This document shows positions 23,856-35,600 of a stretch of 64,000 nt of DNA, in pieces (positions within the stretch are counted from its first letter, which is position 1; each line of letters starts with the position of its first letter). Source of the DNA: Bemisia tabaci (lineage: Eukaryota; Arthropoda; Insecta; Hemiptera; Aleyrodidae); NCBI RefSeq assembly GCF_918797505.1, contig NC_092793.1, positions 70,985,660-71,049,659 of the forward strand. The letters run 5' to 3'. The notes under the pieces were generated by a model, which was not told the DNA's origin, ran no database searches, and saw nothing but the letters and a program-made list of their open reading frames with translations. Position numbers and translations under genes: made by a program.

Positions 23856-24137
23856 TTATTTCATTTATTTTTTTAAATCAATGAGTTTTCATTATTTTAA
23901 AGTCAAATCTGCATTACTGCTAGGATATAAGTACAAACTGTAACAAACTATATTTAAATAATTTAAATCCTGTAAATGACCCTAGGAAATTATGGCTTGA
24001 GATTATTAGAAAAATTGCCTGGACTTTCGAGATTCTAATTCAAACATATAAAGTAACCGAGTCTCTTTTGAAGACCATCAGGTACATATTTGCAATCCTG
24101 CAAGGGTTCGATCACAGCAGAGCATATTCATTTAGGT

Positions 24138-24143
24138 TTTATT
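24138..24143 (-). terminator. Poly(A) signal of RPP38
   Basis: TTTATT on the + strand reads AATAAA on the minus strand, starting 16 nt after the RPP38 stop codon. It implies a very short 3' UTR. Confidence 0.55.
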
Positions 24144-24159
24144 CAGAAGTGTTCATTAA

Positions 24160-27100
24160 TTAACTTTTGGATTTTATTTTTTTAAGTTTCAAAGTCTGGA
24201 ACATGGGTCTGTATGGTTTCAGTTTTGTGGATGGTGCTTCAACATAAGAATCAGAATCACTATCGTCATCTGTTTCTGAGCAAGTAGTCTTAGATGTCGG
24301 TAAGAGGACTTTACTTGCTGTGGAAGTTCCAAATGAAATGAAATCTGAATTATCCATGCTGACTTCTACTGAGGAGCCTCCTGGCACAAAACATCTACTG
24401 CTTTTGTTTGGCCTTTTTAGAATTAGGTCTCTTGGAGTGGGTGTGATGGGTTTTGGATGTCGCAACTTTGATTTGGAATGAGAAGGAGGTGACTTGGAAG
24501 AATTAATTTGCTTCAAGTCTTCATCAGGGAGATCACTTAAAGCCAGAATTTGATTTTTTAAATTTTTGTAACCATCGTCACTTATTATTGAATCGGTTCT
24601 CTGAAACATAAATGAATAAAGAAAAATAAACTCTTGAGCTACCAAAAGCTGCATCATAAATTGCAACAAATTATTTAATCCACAGTAGCAATGCAAGATA
24701 AATAATCTGCGAAAGTCTGAAAATGCGCCAACTGATGAAGCGACAAATTGATGTATCTTAGTTTATGATGTTACAGATTTATCGTCGCACTTTACTCTTT
24801 TGAAGGTGGGCTGACCTTTGTAACTAAGGGTTTCTGGAAGTCTGAAAAATAGGGAAAGTTACTGAATTTGCATCTACCAGAAAAAGTCAGTGAATTCAAC
24901 AAGAAGCATGAAGGCATCGCAGGCTCAGCCACTTCTGCCAATGCCATTTGAGAGATCGTAAACATTTAAGTTCTGGGGGTGGACATTTTGTTAAAAGCTT
25001 AACAAAAGTCAGCATATTTAATAAAGAACAAAAATTGGAAGCTTAATTCGAAAGTCAGGAGATTTGGACACTTCGGAAATAGGCAAAGTTCGAGAATTGA
25101 AAAACGAAGAAATTATGGAAACCCTGTAACAGCCCAAAATATGTGTAACTTTCCTTTACCCTTTAAAAACCCCTTTGAAAATCTGGTGCATTTTATTTTT
25201 TTGTAATACCTATTCTTCGAATAAAATAAACTAGAAATATGAATTTTGTAACTTGGAACCAAGAGAGATTCATGCTTACATGATTACTGTCAAGATATTG
25301 TTCCTTTCACAGTAACTGAATAATAATTTTTGGCAAAGAATAACCCTTTGTGACTGGCTTTCCAATTATTTGTTTAAAAGATTCTGTATTTTTTTTTTTT
25401 TTTTAAATTTTCACTCAATTAATTTTATGAATAAAACTTAGCGAGCAATGCTTCAAAAGTAGATGGTTTGTTTAAGTAGGGTGTCTCAAGTCTTGTCACC
25501 GACCTCTGTATGAGCGAAAAAATGAAGAAAAAAAATTACGAGATGCTTAAATTTGATCAAGAATTCGCTTTCTGGCAGCCACTTTTGAGCAAAGAAAATA
25601 CATAACTCCAGGAAAATCGTCAGACCTTTTCATGGGAGAGAAAACGGACTAAAAATTGATTTCCATATGGATATCTTATATTTGAATGAGTTTCCAAAAA
25701 TATTAGGTACTGAAAATATGCAAAGTTATTTTTTATTACTGCTGACTCAACATGTCCTACTTCTTTGAAATGTTTGCCTCCATTTCCCATTCATGACATG
25801 AAGTGCTCTTGCTGCAGCTATAGCTTTAAGATTTCTCCTATAAATCTTCTCTCAAGGCAGTTTTGAAAAAATTCCCTGTAGAGCTTTAAAGAGCGAATGA
25901 GAGGATCTTTAACCTCATAAAATACCATTTTGCTCGCTTCATTTGTCAGCTGCTACAAAAGTTGGTTACAAGACTTTTGAGGCATTCTATACAAGGTGAA
26001 GCAACTAAAAATTTTGAGAAGATTTACCTTTAATCCTAGGGCTTTAGCGGGGAACCCTAGACAACGTTTACAAATAGAATTTAGCTCAGGGAGAAGAACC
26101 ACTGGAATTCCTCTTTGTTTTGAGACTGAAATAATGTGATCCGTAACCATTGCAGGATCAAAATCTGGAGATACTATTCCACATAGAATTTTCCCTCTTT
26201 CTAAACTTCTAATAATGCTGTTAGTGCCAAATACAAAGTTGTCTCTGAAACATAAAAAATGCAAAGCGTGATGTCTTTCCCATGTTTTTCATGCTTTCTC
26301 CTTAATTTATAATCTAAAATTACAATAATCACAGAGGGTAGTTCATGGTAATTTTTTGTTGGCCGCTGTTTGGAATAAAAAAAAAAAATTACAGAAAAAA
26401 CTGTAAGACTATTTTGCACATCAGAACTTAATTAAACTTGGAACTTCAGTGATGTTTTGTCATGAATTTCATTCAGTTGCCTCCCTTCAAGGCTGCAAGG
26501 AGGCAATGCAGACATTAGTTTCAAATCCCAGATGTGCTGCCTACCGGAACCTTCCTTTTGTTAGAATAGTTGCCATTTTGTTAAAGAACAACCCATAGAG
26601 TACATAGAGTCGTAATGTGAATGAGAGAGCTAGGACCATGTCCCGGACGACGAGTTCCAAGCCTCCAGTGTGCGGTGAGCATCAGTAACTTTTTCGACAT
26701 ATTTTCGATCCAAAATGGCGATGTAAGATATGTGGTGATTCCTTTCCTCTTTGTTTACATTGGATGGCCGGGTTCCCGTAAAACAAAGCAAACAATTAAT
26801 TATGTACCGAAAAAGTGACCCAACAGGACGCAGGAGTCTCCGAATTCGGGACCTGGAAAATGCTTAAAAGTGGTCTCTGCTCTTCCACTCACATTACATC
26901 TCTGTGTGCTCTATGGAACAACCCTCCATACCAGTGAGGGCTGAGTGGCTCTCAGTGTGTTTTGATGAAACTTTAAGGTGATTTGTCAAGCTCTCTGACA
27001 TGGTCAAACTGGTATGCGAAAACTGAAAATTGTTAAAATTGAATGGACCAGAAAACTCCACACAAGATACTCTTTTTGAAAAAGAGAAGAAGCAACCAAA

Positions 27101-29006
27101 GAGATGAGAAAATATTACCGTATCCTTTTCGCCTTCATATACTTTTCTTTATCAAGACCAATCATCAATCCTTTTCTGCTCTCCCGTCTTTTATCTTTTG
27201 GTATTTTCTTCAGTTCAGACCAGGAATATTTGAATGTCTCCAATTTTGCAGGCCTCAGCAGACTGAAAAATATTACTTGTGTTTACGTAATCAGAGCTAG
27301 TAAAATTTAAGATTACTTTACTTCCTAGAAAATTTTTAACGCTAATTTCGATTGATGCACCCATACAAATGTAACATTTAAATAAAAGGAATGCCAAGAT
27401 GGTGTTTAGTCTTAGTTTTTAGTATCGAGAGGAAATAAACTATTGCATTCTCTGCAGTCAGACCTTTTGATGTTGCTAGATTTTCACTTGTTACTCATTA
27501 CATAGTACAGTCACAGCAAAGATTCTGCTGAATATCTAATATAACTACTAACAATTATCATTTTTTGCTGGTTCCTTCATTGTTAGTTATACTTTTACAT
27601 GATCCAAAATACTGTAGAGTGTTTGATGAACACTACAAACTTATGGACGCCATATACTATAAACGCCTAATTTCAATGCGCAACATGGCATGCAGAGGCT
27701 GTTTGTCGACCGAAAGAATATTTACCATTTTTATCACTATCAATAGACTTCAACTGATGCATGTGACCTCTGATCAATAGTTAATGTAGATTAATTGATC
27801 AAAGGACAAATCTAATAAATGACATAAAAAGTAAGTTATCATTAGAAAAGTAGAATTTACTTAAATATTATTTCATATTCATCCATGAATAAAAACTGAA
27901 AATTTTACCTTTCGAGAAGATTTTCAAGCTCTTTGGAATTTCCGGAGTCCAATACTTCCCTGAGAGAAACAAAAATTGAGAGTTAAAAAGAAATCTTCCT
28001 CTTGGTGAGACAAGGCAAGCGAATATTACACGGTTTTTTCCCACCCCAATGATCAGAGATTTCAACTCAAATTTTCCTGGGGGGGGGGGGGGGGGGGGCT
28101 GAAATGGCCCCATTGTTTACTGAAGTGGGAAAAATCGTCTGTGAGATCCTCCAGCAAAAGGTTATCAGTAACTACTTTCTCTGCTGCCATAAGAAGGAGA
28201 TAGCAGGAGTAGAAATCTATCATCGTTGTGCAGAAATGGATGTACTTGTTCCAAGATGCTGAAAAATCTTTCCGCATAAGGGATTGTGAGGATTCATTGT
28301 TCGAAGGAGCAGTGCAGTGCTCTGTGAAAAAAAGACATTTAGTAGTGTCAAACACTTGGAATTAATACTCAATCGTGTATATTCTACAATAGGGGTGTTC
28401 AAACGAGTTCTTGCCGAAACACTATCGACATCGTCTCTTATTGAAACTGGCGGCAGTACCATCAGTGGTGATGATATCGACAACAGCCGGCCTTATCGGA
28501 GTTTTGAGAGCTCGCACTCAATGCATTGTTGCCTCAAGTGTCGGTTTATCAGATTGCCTGGCGCGGCGGTGCATAAAATACATGTACAAATGGCAACAGC
28601 TTATTTTCGCCAGCTCCAAAAACTCTGATCGCTATCGGCAAGAGCGCTCTTATCGTAACTTTTTCTTAACGGAACTGTTTCGGTAGCTTACCAACAACCA
28701 ATAGAACAGCCCTATTCTAAAATAGAAGGGTTAAAAACCAATACATACACACACGCGCAAAATGATCACCACTGCAAGTAAAGACTATATAGCGACCTGC
28801 AAAACATCGCTAGTCAAGCTGAAAACTTGGAACAATCACACAAAAATAAGGAAAGTCTTTCCGTCAAATAAGTCACTATAAAACATTTACCTATTTTCAA
28901 CAGGTTTTGAGAGTAATATTTTCACTTTCTTCTGTTTATCTTTCTTCTGCTTTTCTTTCCTCTTTCTCTCTTTTTCTTGTTTTTTCAAGTCAGCGATGGT
29001 TGCCAT
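24160..29006 (-). CDS. RPP38: RNase P/MRP protein subunit p38 (L7Ae fold)
   Basis: Four coding exons on the minus strand: 29006-28891, 27959-27909, 26244-26028 and 24600-24160. Borders are GT-AG and phases agree, giving about 274 aa (human protein about 283). Rpp38 binds the RNA of nuclear RNase P, which removes tRNA 5' leaders, and of RNase MRP, which processes rRNA precursors. The N-terminus is strongly basic (LKKQEKERKRKEKQKK). Residues about 57-115 have the L7Ae/L30e pattern (FGTNSIIRSLERGK, then VSPDFDPAMVTDHIISVSKQ and RGIPVVLLPEL). The tail is serine/acid rich and ends in TLKLKKIKSKS, like the lysine-rich C-terminus of the human protein. The part before the L7Ae fold is shorter than in vertebrates, so an exon could be missing from this model. 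It is head to head with ORC4 and convergent with ZC3H12. Confidence 0.85.
24827..25126. mobile_element. CAGGGTTTC-type TIR element in RPP38 intron 3
   Basis: AGGGTTTCTGGAA on the left and TTATGGAAACCCTG on the right are inverted. The interior repeats GGAAATAG/GGCAAAGTT-like phrases, in the style of the CAGGGTGTC elements elsewhere in the window. No reading frame. Confidence 0.45.
26594..26915. mobile_element. MITE with exact 8-bp target duplication in RPP38 intron 2
   Basis: The ends are CATAGAGTACATAGAG and CTCTGTGTGCTCTATG, inverted and extended inward (GTAATGTGA(A/G)TG). GAACAACC occurs immediately on both sides (26586-26593 and 26916-26923). It is 322 bp with no transposase. An 8-bp duplication suggests hAT-type mobilisation, although a 9-bp reading is possible because a C is shared at the left border. 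Confidence 0.8.
28079..28098 (+). repeat. Run of 20 G in RPP38 intron 1
   Basis: An uninterrupted G tract, C20 on the transcribed RPP38 pre-mRNA strand. The other long G/C runs in the window are 9310-9326, 9987-10000, about 13700, 41123-41137, 45445-45459, 50744-50756 and 61542-61552. Confidence 0.9.
28390..28714. mobile_element. hAT-like MITE in RPP38 intron 1
   Basis: The ends are TAGGGGTGTTCAAACGAG and CAATAGAACAGCCCTA, inverted over about 11 of the outer 12 bases. The flanks are TTCTACAA (28382-28389) and TTCTAAAA (28715-28722), an 8-bp duplication with one mismatch. A TAGGG.TGTTC end plus 8 bp is characteristic of hAT elements. 325 bp, non-coding. Confidence 0.75.
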
Positions 29007-29615
29007 TTGGAAACAACAGTCTGAAAGAACAAACCAAGGCTCAAGACACCGGTAAAAGTATAAATGAAAAATTTACGAAGTATTCAGATATCTAGGATAA
29101 TCATTAATAATTCTAGCGGATGATTGTAATATTAGTACGAGAAATAGATTCAAACGAGACACCGAGACTGATAACTGATAATCTTTCTCTAACACGCTCT
29201 AACCTCAAAAATTCACATGCATAAACTGGCATAAACAAATCAAACGTGTCAAATTATACCAATCAAAATGTTTCTTTAGAATCACGTGACTCTTAAGTTT
29301 TCCTTTTCAGCCAATCAAAAATCATATTTGAGTAAACACAACAAACAACGTGTTGCGCCTTTTTTCCTTTTTCTTTACCTCTGTCTTTAAACGAGAAACA
29401 TTTAAGTTGTTGTAGTTTTCATTTTTATAATTAAATTTCTTTGCCAGCATGTTCGTCTGGAGCAAATTTCCTTAAAACTCAGTGTTAAGCCTTGTTTTCA
29501 CGACCCTCGAGCCCTATTCATGCAATATTCTGAAACAACTTGAAGACTGTGCTAACTGCTAGTGTTTCAAAGACAGAAGTCTCATTGTCAGCTCTTAGTT
29601 TCAAAGAAATTAAGC
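29007..29615. promoter_or_regulatory. Shared RPP38/ORC4 bidirectional promoter region
   Basis: The two start codons diverge with 609 bp between them, both leaders included. TCAGT at 29479-29483 is a plausible ORC4 initiator. On the minus strand a TTTCAGAC motif near 29030 could start RPP38. Two CACGTG-like or ATCACGTGAC motifs are present (AATCACGTGACTC near 29280). No TATA box is obvious. Confidence 0.5.
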
Positions 29616-32600
29616 ATGGATGAACCTTTCAGTGGTCATGCAACGGTAATGGTCCCACTTTTGCGACGCTGTTTGAAGTCTAAAATCAGAAACTCCTCAG
29701 AACTCGAAGGTTGCTCGGCACAGCGAACCCAGCTAACGAATTTGATCACCAGAGTTGTTCAATTTGGGGAAAGTGATTCCGCACTGATTTGCGGGCCACC
29801 TGGAAGTGGTAAAACCAAGGTAAGTAACTGCAATGTAAAGGCCAGTTAGGTAAGGTGTGAAGTTTTTAAAAGTAGATGCAAATAATATTCTTCATCACAC
29901 TACTCTCTATCATAGACCCTTCCTCACCAGGTAAACGGTAAGGATGGTTATTATCATGGATTTTCTTGGAAATGGAGAAAAGTCATTCTAATTAAAGTAT
30001 CTGACAAGTATTTAAGTAAATTTTAAGTTGATATAAGGAAAAAAAATAGACGTCACGGATTGTTCTTCATACTTAAAATTTTGTATTTTGCTGGAAAATC
30101 AACACCGTTCTATACTGACCTCTCGGGGGTAAACAATCCTCAAGATGCGACCACCTCCTCTTTTTTCTCTATGAATGCACAGCTACCCTGAAACTATGAC
30201 GGAACAACAAGACAATACACAATCCTATCTTAACATGCAATGTATCCAAATTCAATATGTTATGGAGCTGCCTTAAACTTTAGGTATTCGGCTTGCATAC
30301 AGAATCCTGTACTGACGAGCATGTGAGAGGCAGTGATACTAAAACCTTACCTAAACACAGATTGATTTTTGACCAAATGACACAATCTTTGCAACGAAGA
30401 TAGACCTCCCTTGCATCTAGTCCTTTCATGTCAAATACGTGTCAACTTCCACCCTGTCTCTTCCTTAAGATACTCTTTTGCTGCCCCCTCTCAAGGCGCT
30501 AAGAAGGTCTTTGGGAGGTGGGTATCTTTTACAAAAGAGTCCGCAATTGTTTGTGAGTGTATTAAATTTATTATATATCAATATAATATTTTAACTTGAC
30601 TGTTTCAGTTGGTCAGTACTGTTTTGAAAGAACTACAGGGGAAGCATGACTTCTTCCTTGTAAAATTAAATGGGCTTATCCATACAGATGACAACCTTGC
30701 TCTGAAAGAAATCGTTCAAACATTAAATGCTGACGAATCTATTGTTGAAGAAGCTTCTGGATCTTTTGCTGGTCAGTATTTCATTAACTCAGTTTTTTCG
30801 CGTTCGGACTCCTATTCAACTCTATGTACCGTAGTGCATCAGCACAGATTTAAATTGCGCACTAGGACCTCTGACACTTTATTCCAAAATGACCAAGCAA
30901 TATTGTGTTGCAGTGTTGTGCCCTTCTGCTAAAATTTTAAGAGCCACCTTGGCAGCAGAGCCCATGCAGTTTTTAAGTGCAGTTGTTAGCAGTTCCAAAA
31001 GTTTTTAGGAGCAAAATTAACTTTTTGCATATGCATCATTGTGCATGAAATTCAACGGTGCATCCACTTTGGCAGGTGCCTTGATGATCCTACTCCCCCA
31101 ATTTTTAAGCACCAAAGCCTGTTTTTTAGGCATGAATGGCGCATAGCGCCTTGGGAAGGCAGAATCGTGTTGTGTTGCGTTGTGCTGTGACATTCATTTA
31201 TTGTCAGGTGGAAATACCTTTTGTTTTTACTCTCTTGATTTTTCCAGGTAATTTGACTGCAATTTTAGAAACTTTGATCAATGATTCGTCTACTGTAGAT
31301 AGGCCAATTGTTTTTATTCTGGAGGAATTCCAGCTGTTCTGCTCTCACCGGAAACAGACTTTATTATATACTTTGATGGATGCTTCGCAATCAACTAAGG
31401 TTGGTTTTTTATGTCTTCAAAGAAAATTGAATGAAAAGTAAATGATGTTATCAAATGTTTTCATTGTGTTTTTAAGATAAAAATTTAAAATCTTAGCATG
31501 GTACAAACAAGAAAGAAAGTTGAGTTTTCTGGCAACTCTTTTCCAATTGGCAGAATCAACAAAATCAGCTCAGCAGTTGGAGGTTTGTCATTTCAGAACT
31601 CAGCTGGATCATTTTCCTTTAACAATGAGTTTGTATTTAAGCACACCATCATGCTCCAGAAGGATTTAATTTGCACTGCAGTTCTAAAAAGACTCTGATC
31701 CGACCCTCCTTCTAGGCCTTCCTTGCAGGTTCCACCCAAGCTAGGCCTATGGCATTGTTCTGGCCTAGTATGATTTTTACAAATAGCACCAAGTTTTTCT
31801 TTCAAAAGTTCTGGAATGGCAGCTTTCCCATTGCTCAATTTTTCTCTTGCAAACACACATTAATGCTATTAGTAGACAAAATGTTATTGGTTTGACAACT
31901 AATATGTGGCAGATTCTGGGCACAGTTGGATCTAGAGGCAAGCTCAAAACCAAGGTACACTCCACTACAGGTATGGACAAACGGGATGCCGAAGTGGCAG
32001 AGCTGAAAATCTAGGCCATCCAGTGACGTCGCAATTCGTACCATCTTTGCTGCGCAGTTCAAAGTGAGGATCTGGCAGATCCTGGTAGTTTCAATAAGCT
32101 ATCAGATAAATTTAAAAAATTGATAAAACTCCAAATAATGAAAAACTTAACTAAGAACAAGGAAAAATAACACGAAATTGACAAGATCCACTCGCAGAAC
32201 AGAATACAAACAAGTTTTCAATATGGCGTGGCAGTCGTACCATTGGACGCTGTCAAATCCACGCGCTTCGACGATTTTCTAAAATTCCATTTGTCCATAC
32301 CTGTAGTAGAGTGTACCTTGGCTCAAAACTATACCTCAAAGATTTAAAATGGCCGTCATTATATTATCATTGTATATTTTATTACATTATCATCCTATAT
32401 TTCTTTATGTATCATCACATATTTTCACTTAGGCAACAATATATATGTAACCTAAGAATAGTTGGTCTGGGGAATTGATTCAAAAAGGCCACAACACCTA
32501 CTGAAAAACTCTCTCTTTTTTCAAAGTTGTTGCACTGCAACCCTCAACCACACTCTCCTTTATCTCTTGGGGACTCAGAACTTTGAGGATTAATGAAGAT

Positions 32601-35600
32601 TATTTTTAAGATGAAAAGTGCAAAATTTAGAGATGAAGAAAGTTTTTTGGATGTAGTGTTATTTGTTCCATGCAAATATAAAATCAAAACATCTAGCCGT
32701 GAAAATTTGAGTCACCACAGTTTTCAGTTTAGATCTGATTTGAACTTTTCCAATATTGAAGTCAACATAATAGGTATCTGTTTAAAGTTGCAGGAATGTA
32801 TCCAATTTTATCTTAATTTTGATTTTTCAGGTGCCGGTGTGTGTAATTGGCGTAACATCTTGCTTTGAAGTAACACAGTTGCTCGAAAAGCGTGTCAAAT
32901 CGAGATTTTCTCATAACCAAATATTCTTGTATCCGCCGAATGATTTCAACAGCAGACTTGAGCTGTTCAAGCATTTTGTAACATTTAAAGATGAAGATGT
33001 TGATGTAGACGTAGATGACTTAAGCATTAGTCCAGGTGTTTACTCGTTCCTTTGGCACGAGGAAGTCCAAAAAGTCATAGACAATCCTAAGGTCATCGAA
33101 GTCTTGAAAAGACAGTTTGGTGTTGATAAAAATGAACAAACTTTTAGGAATACCATGGTAAACTATACTTTAATAAATTCAATTTTGATTTTGAAAAGGA
33201 AGTTAAAAGTTAACTTTCGTGACAATATTTATTTTCCATCTTCTCTTCGGCTTCTGAAAGCTGGAGTCAGGGCACATCAGGAAGCAGTCGCAAAAGCAAA
33301 CGTCTGAATGTTCAATAGTAATTTTTCTTTTTTTTTAAACTCAAGTAGATATAATTTGTAATGAAAAATAATGATCATAAAGGATTTTGTCATGTATTAA
33401 TTGATACTCATGGAGTACTTTTTTCAAATCCTCTTTTGAAACTGTCTCAAGCTCATATGGGTTTTCATCTTAAGGCAGCGCAAAGTCTGATTGTGAAGCT
33501 CAGCAAAGATCTATGAAAACTTTGTGATGACCTTGAATTCAAATATGAAGTTCCATTTGTGATTATTGAATTATGGACAGTTGTTGACATATTTTTGCCT
33601 TTTCATTCATATACATTCATGATTTGAGATGTGATTTTTTATAAGAGTTACTCTGAGATCTTTCAGAATAATCTCATCTATAGATAATTTCCAAAATATA
33701 TAATTATCAGGAAGAGATATTATTTCAGTGGATTTTGTCTCTAATAATTGAAGCATACTTGTTTAGTAACACTGCCCTTTTTATCTCATTTTAGCAGCAC
33801 TTTTTTGTGTATCTTTACATTTAGTCTTTTCTTTTCTCTCTCTTTTTGTAGTTGATGGTCATTTCAGAGATTGATCTGGAGCGTAATCAGTTCCTCTCAG
33901 CAGACCTCATCATCCGGATATTTAATGATACATTCAGAGATTTTACAGTCTTTGCACTTAGAGGACTATCAGTACTGGAACTATGTCTTGTAAGCACCTC
34001 ATTCATCATTATATTTATAAACCTGGAAGGATTTAGTGATATATTCTTGGCTGTTCATTCTGCCATTTAATCGGAGGGTTTGTAAATTTTCCCTCTCCTT
34101 AATTTGCAACCTCCCCATTCACAGCCTGTCTCTGCGTTTCCCAGACTCCCCTTTCTATATTGCTAAAAAACTCATGAGTTATCCATCAGTAGTTCACAGC
34201 GGGAGTGACACAGCGGTTTTGGTTACAGCAGTATAATCGAATCACACAGTTCCAGTCCCCTGAAATTTTTCGATGTCTCTTTTATTTCTTGTTTTGATTT
34301 TATCATTCTTTATTTTTGTGGCATCCGTTATCATCTTTTCTCGGGTATACGGATAGTTTTATTCATAAGTTTGATACTTATTCGTGATTTCTACTACAAA
34401 AAGAAAAGAAAATAATCCATGTAGCGATTATCCATCATCGGCGTTCTGCGCTGTTTTTGGTTGGATTTGTTTTTAATAAGAGGGGCGCTCCGCACCAATT
34501 TAAGCCGAACGTCAGGTTGATCCCTTCTCCTGCCCATCATCAAGTACACGTCTTGCACCTCTTGACGTCCTTCTTCTTTTATCAGTTTTTTGGTCTGTTA
34601 ATCTGTTTTCCGGAAATGTAAAATTGGCTGCATGTTCTGAAATTTTAAGCTTCACTCCACAAGCGCAATTGAAAGTAAAAAAGGTAGAGACTGGACAGTA
34701 AAATTTACCGGTACATATTTTGTACTTTTTCCTTCAAGTTTTGTATCTCAATCGACTTATCAAATTGTTTCAGGTGATTGCAATGAATCACCAGACAAAC
34801 CAGTATGATGATGAACCGTTTAATTTCGGAATGGTCTACCGCCGATATCAGAAATTTACCAATGAATGCAGTGTCCTAGTTCAATCTTCACGTGCAGTTC
34901 TTCTGAAAGCATTCCAAAAATTAATCGTGAGTATCCTCATTCCTATGTATTCTTGAATATTCTTTAATCCGAAGAGGAAATTTTCCATCTCTTCCTGGCT
35001 GTATCACCTATTGTTTCTGAGCGAATCAGTGGCAAGGAATTTTTATAGGATTGTAGTATATTTTTTCCTGTGTAAAATTTCTGGGAAAACCCCAGAAGTT
35101 CATCATGAAGTTCAGTAAATCATTTCTACAGTCCACAGAGTTGATGCACCAAAGCAATTCCTGAATTTGAGTTCAGCCAATCAGCTAATGCCGTTTCCAA
35201 CGCCTAGCTACAATATCAGGGCCTGCCAATAATATTGTTTCAAACGGGTCCAATTTGTATCATTTTCAAAATGGGGTTTTGCCATGCAGGGTTAAAAAGA
35301 ATGTCAAAAATTCATAAAGTCACCAACCCCATTATCATCTAGTTAAAAAATACAAGAGCAAACGCTTACAACTCAGCGTTTTAGTACTTCCCTCTTGCTT
35401 TTTCTTTTTAATTACACTAAATAGGAGGGTTTGAAAAAATTAATTGATTTTTTTTTAAATTTTTGAAATGTGGTTTTTGCTCTTTTGCCGAAAGTGATCC
35501 CACTCTATTATTCCTTTAAAAAGGGTGATATTAGGTTTATTTTATTTATTTATTTATTTATTTGTAGTCAACCCATGTTTATATTTGCTTCTCATAATAA

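Noticed and set aside
24100..24120. GGTTCGATC resembling a tRNA T-loop
   Set aside because: No flanking arms fold into a cloverleaf.
28062..28355. Minus-strand frame in RPP38 intron 1 starting MAAEKVVTDN
   Set aside because: It runs into the G20 tract; exons 1 and 2 of RPP38 already join in phase without it.
33158..33307. Extension of ORC4 exon 4 to a stop at 33307
   Set aside because: The homology continues in exon 5 (33852) and a GTAAAC donor is present; the extension matches nothing in ORC4.
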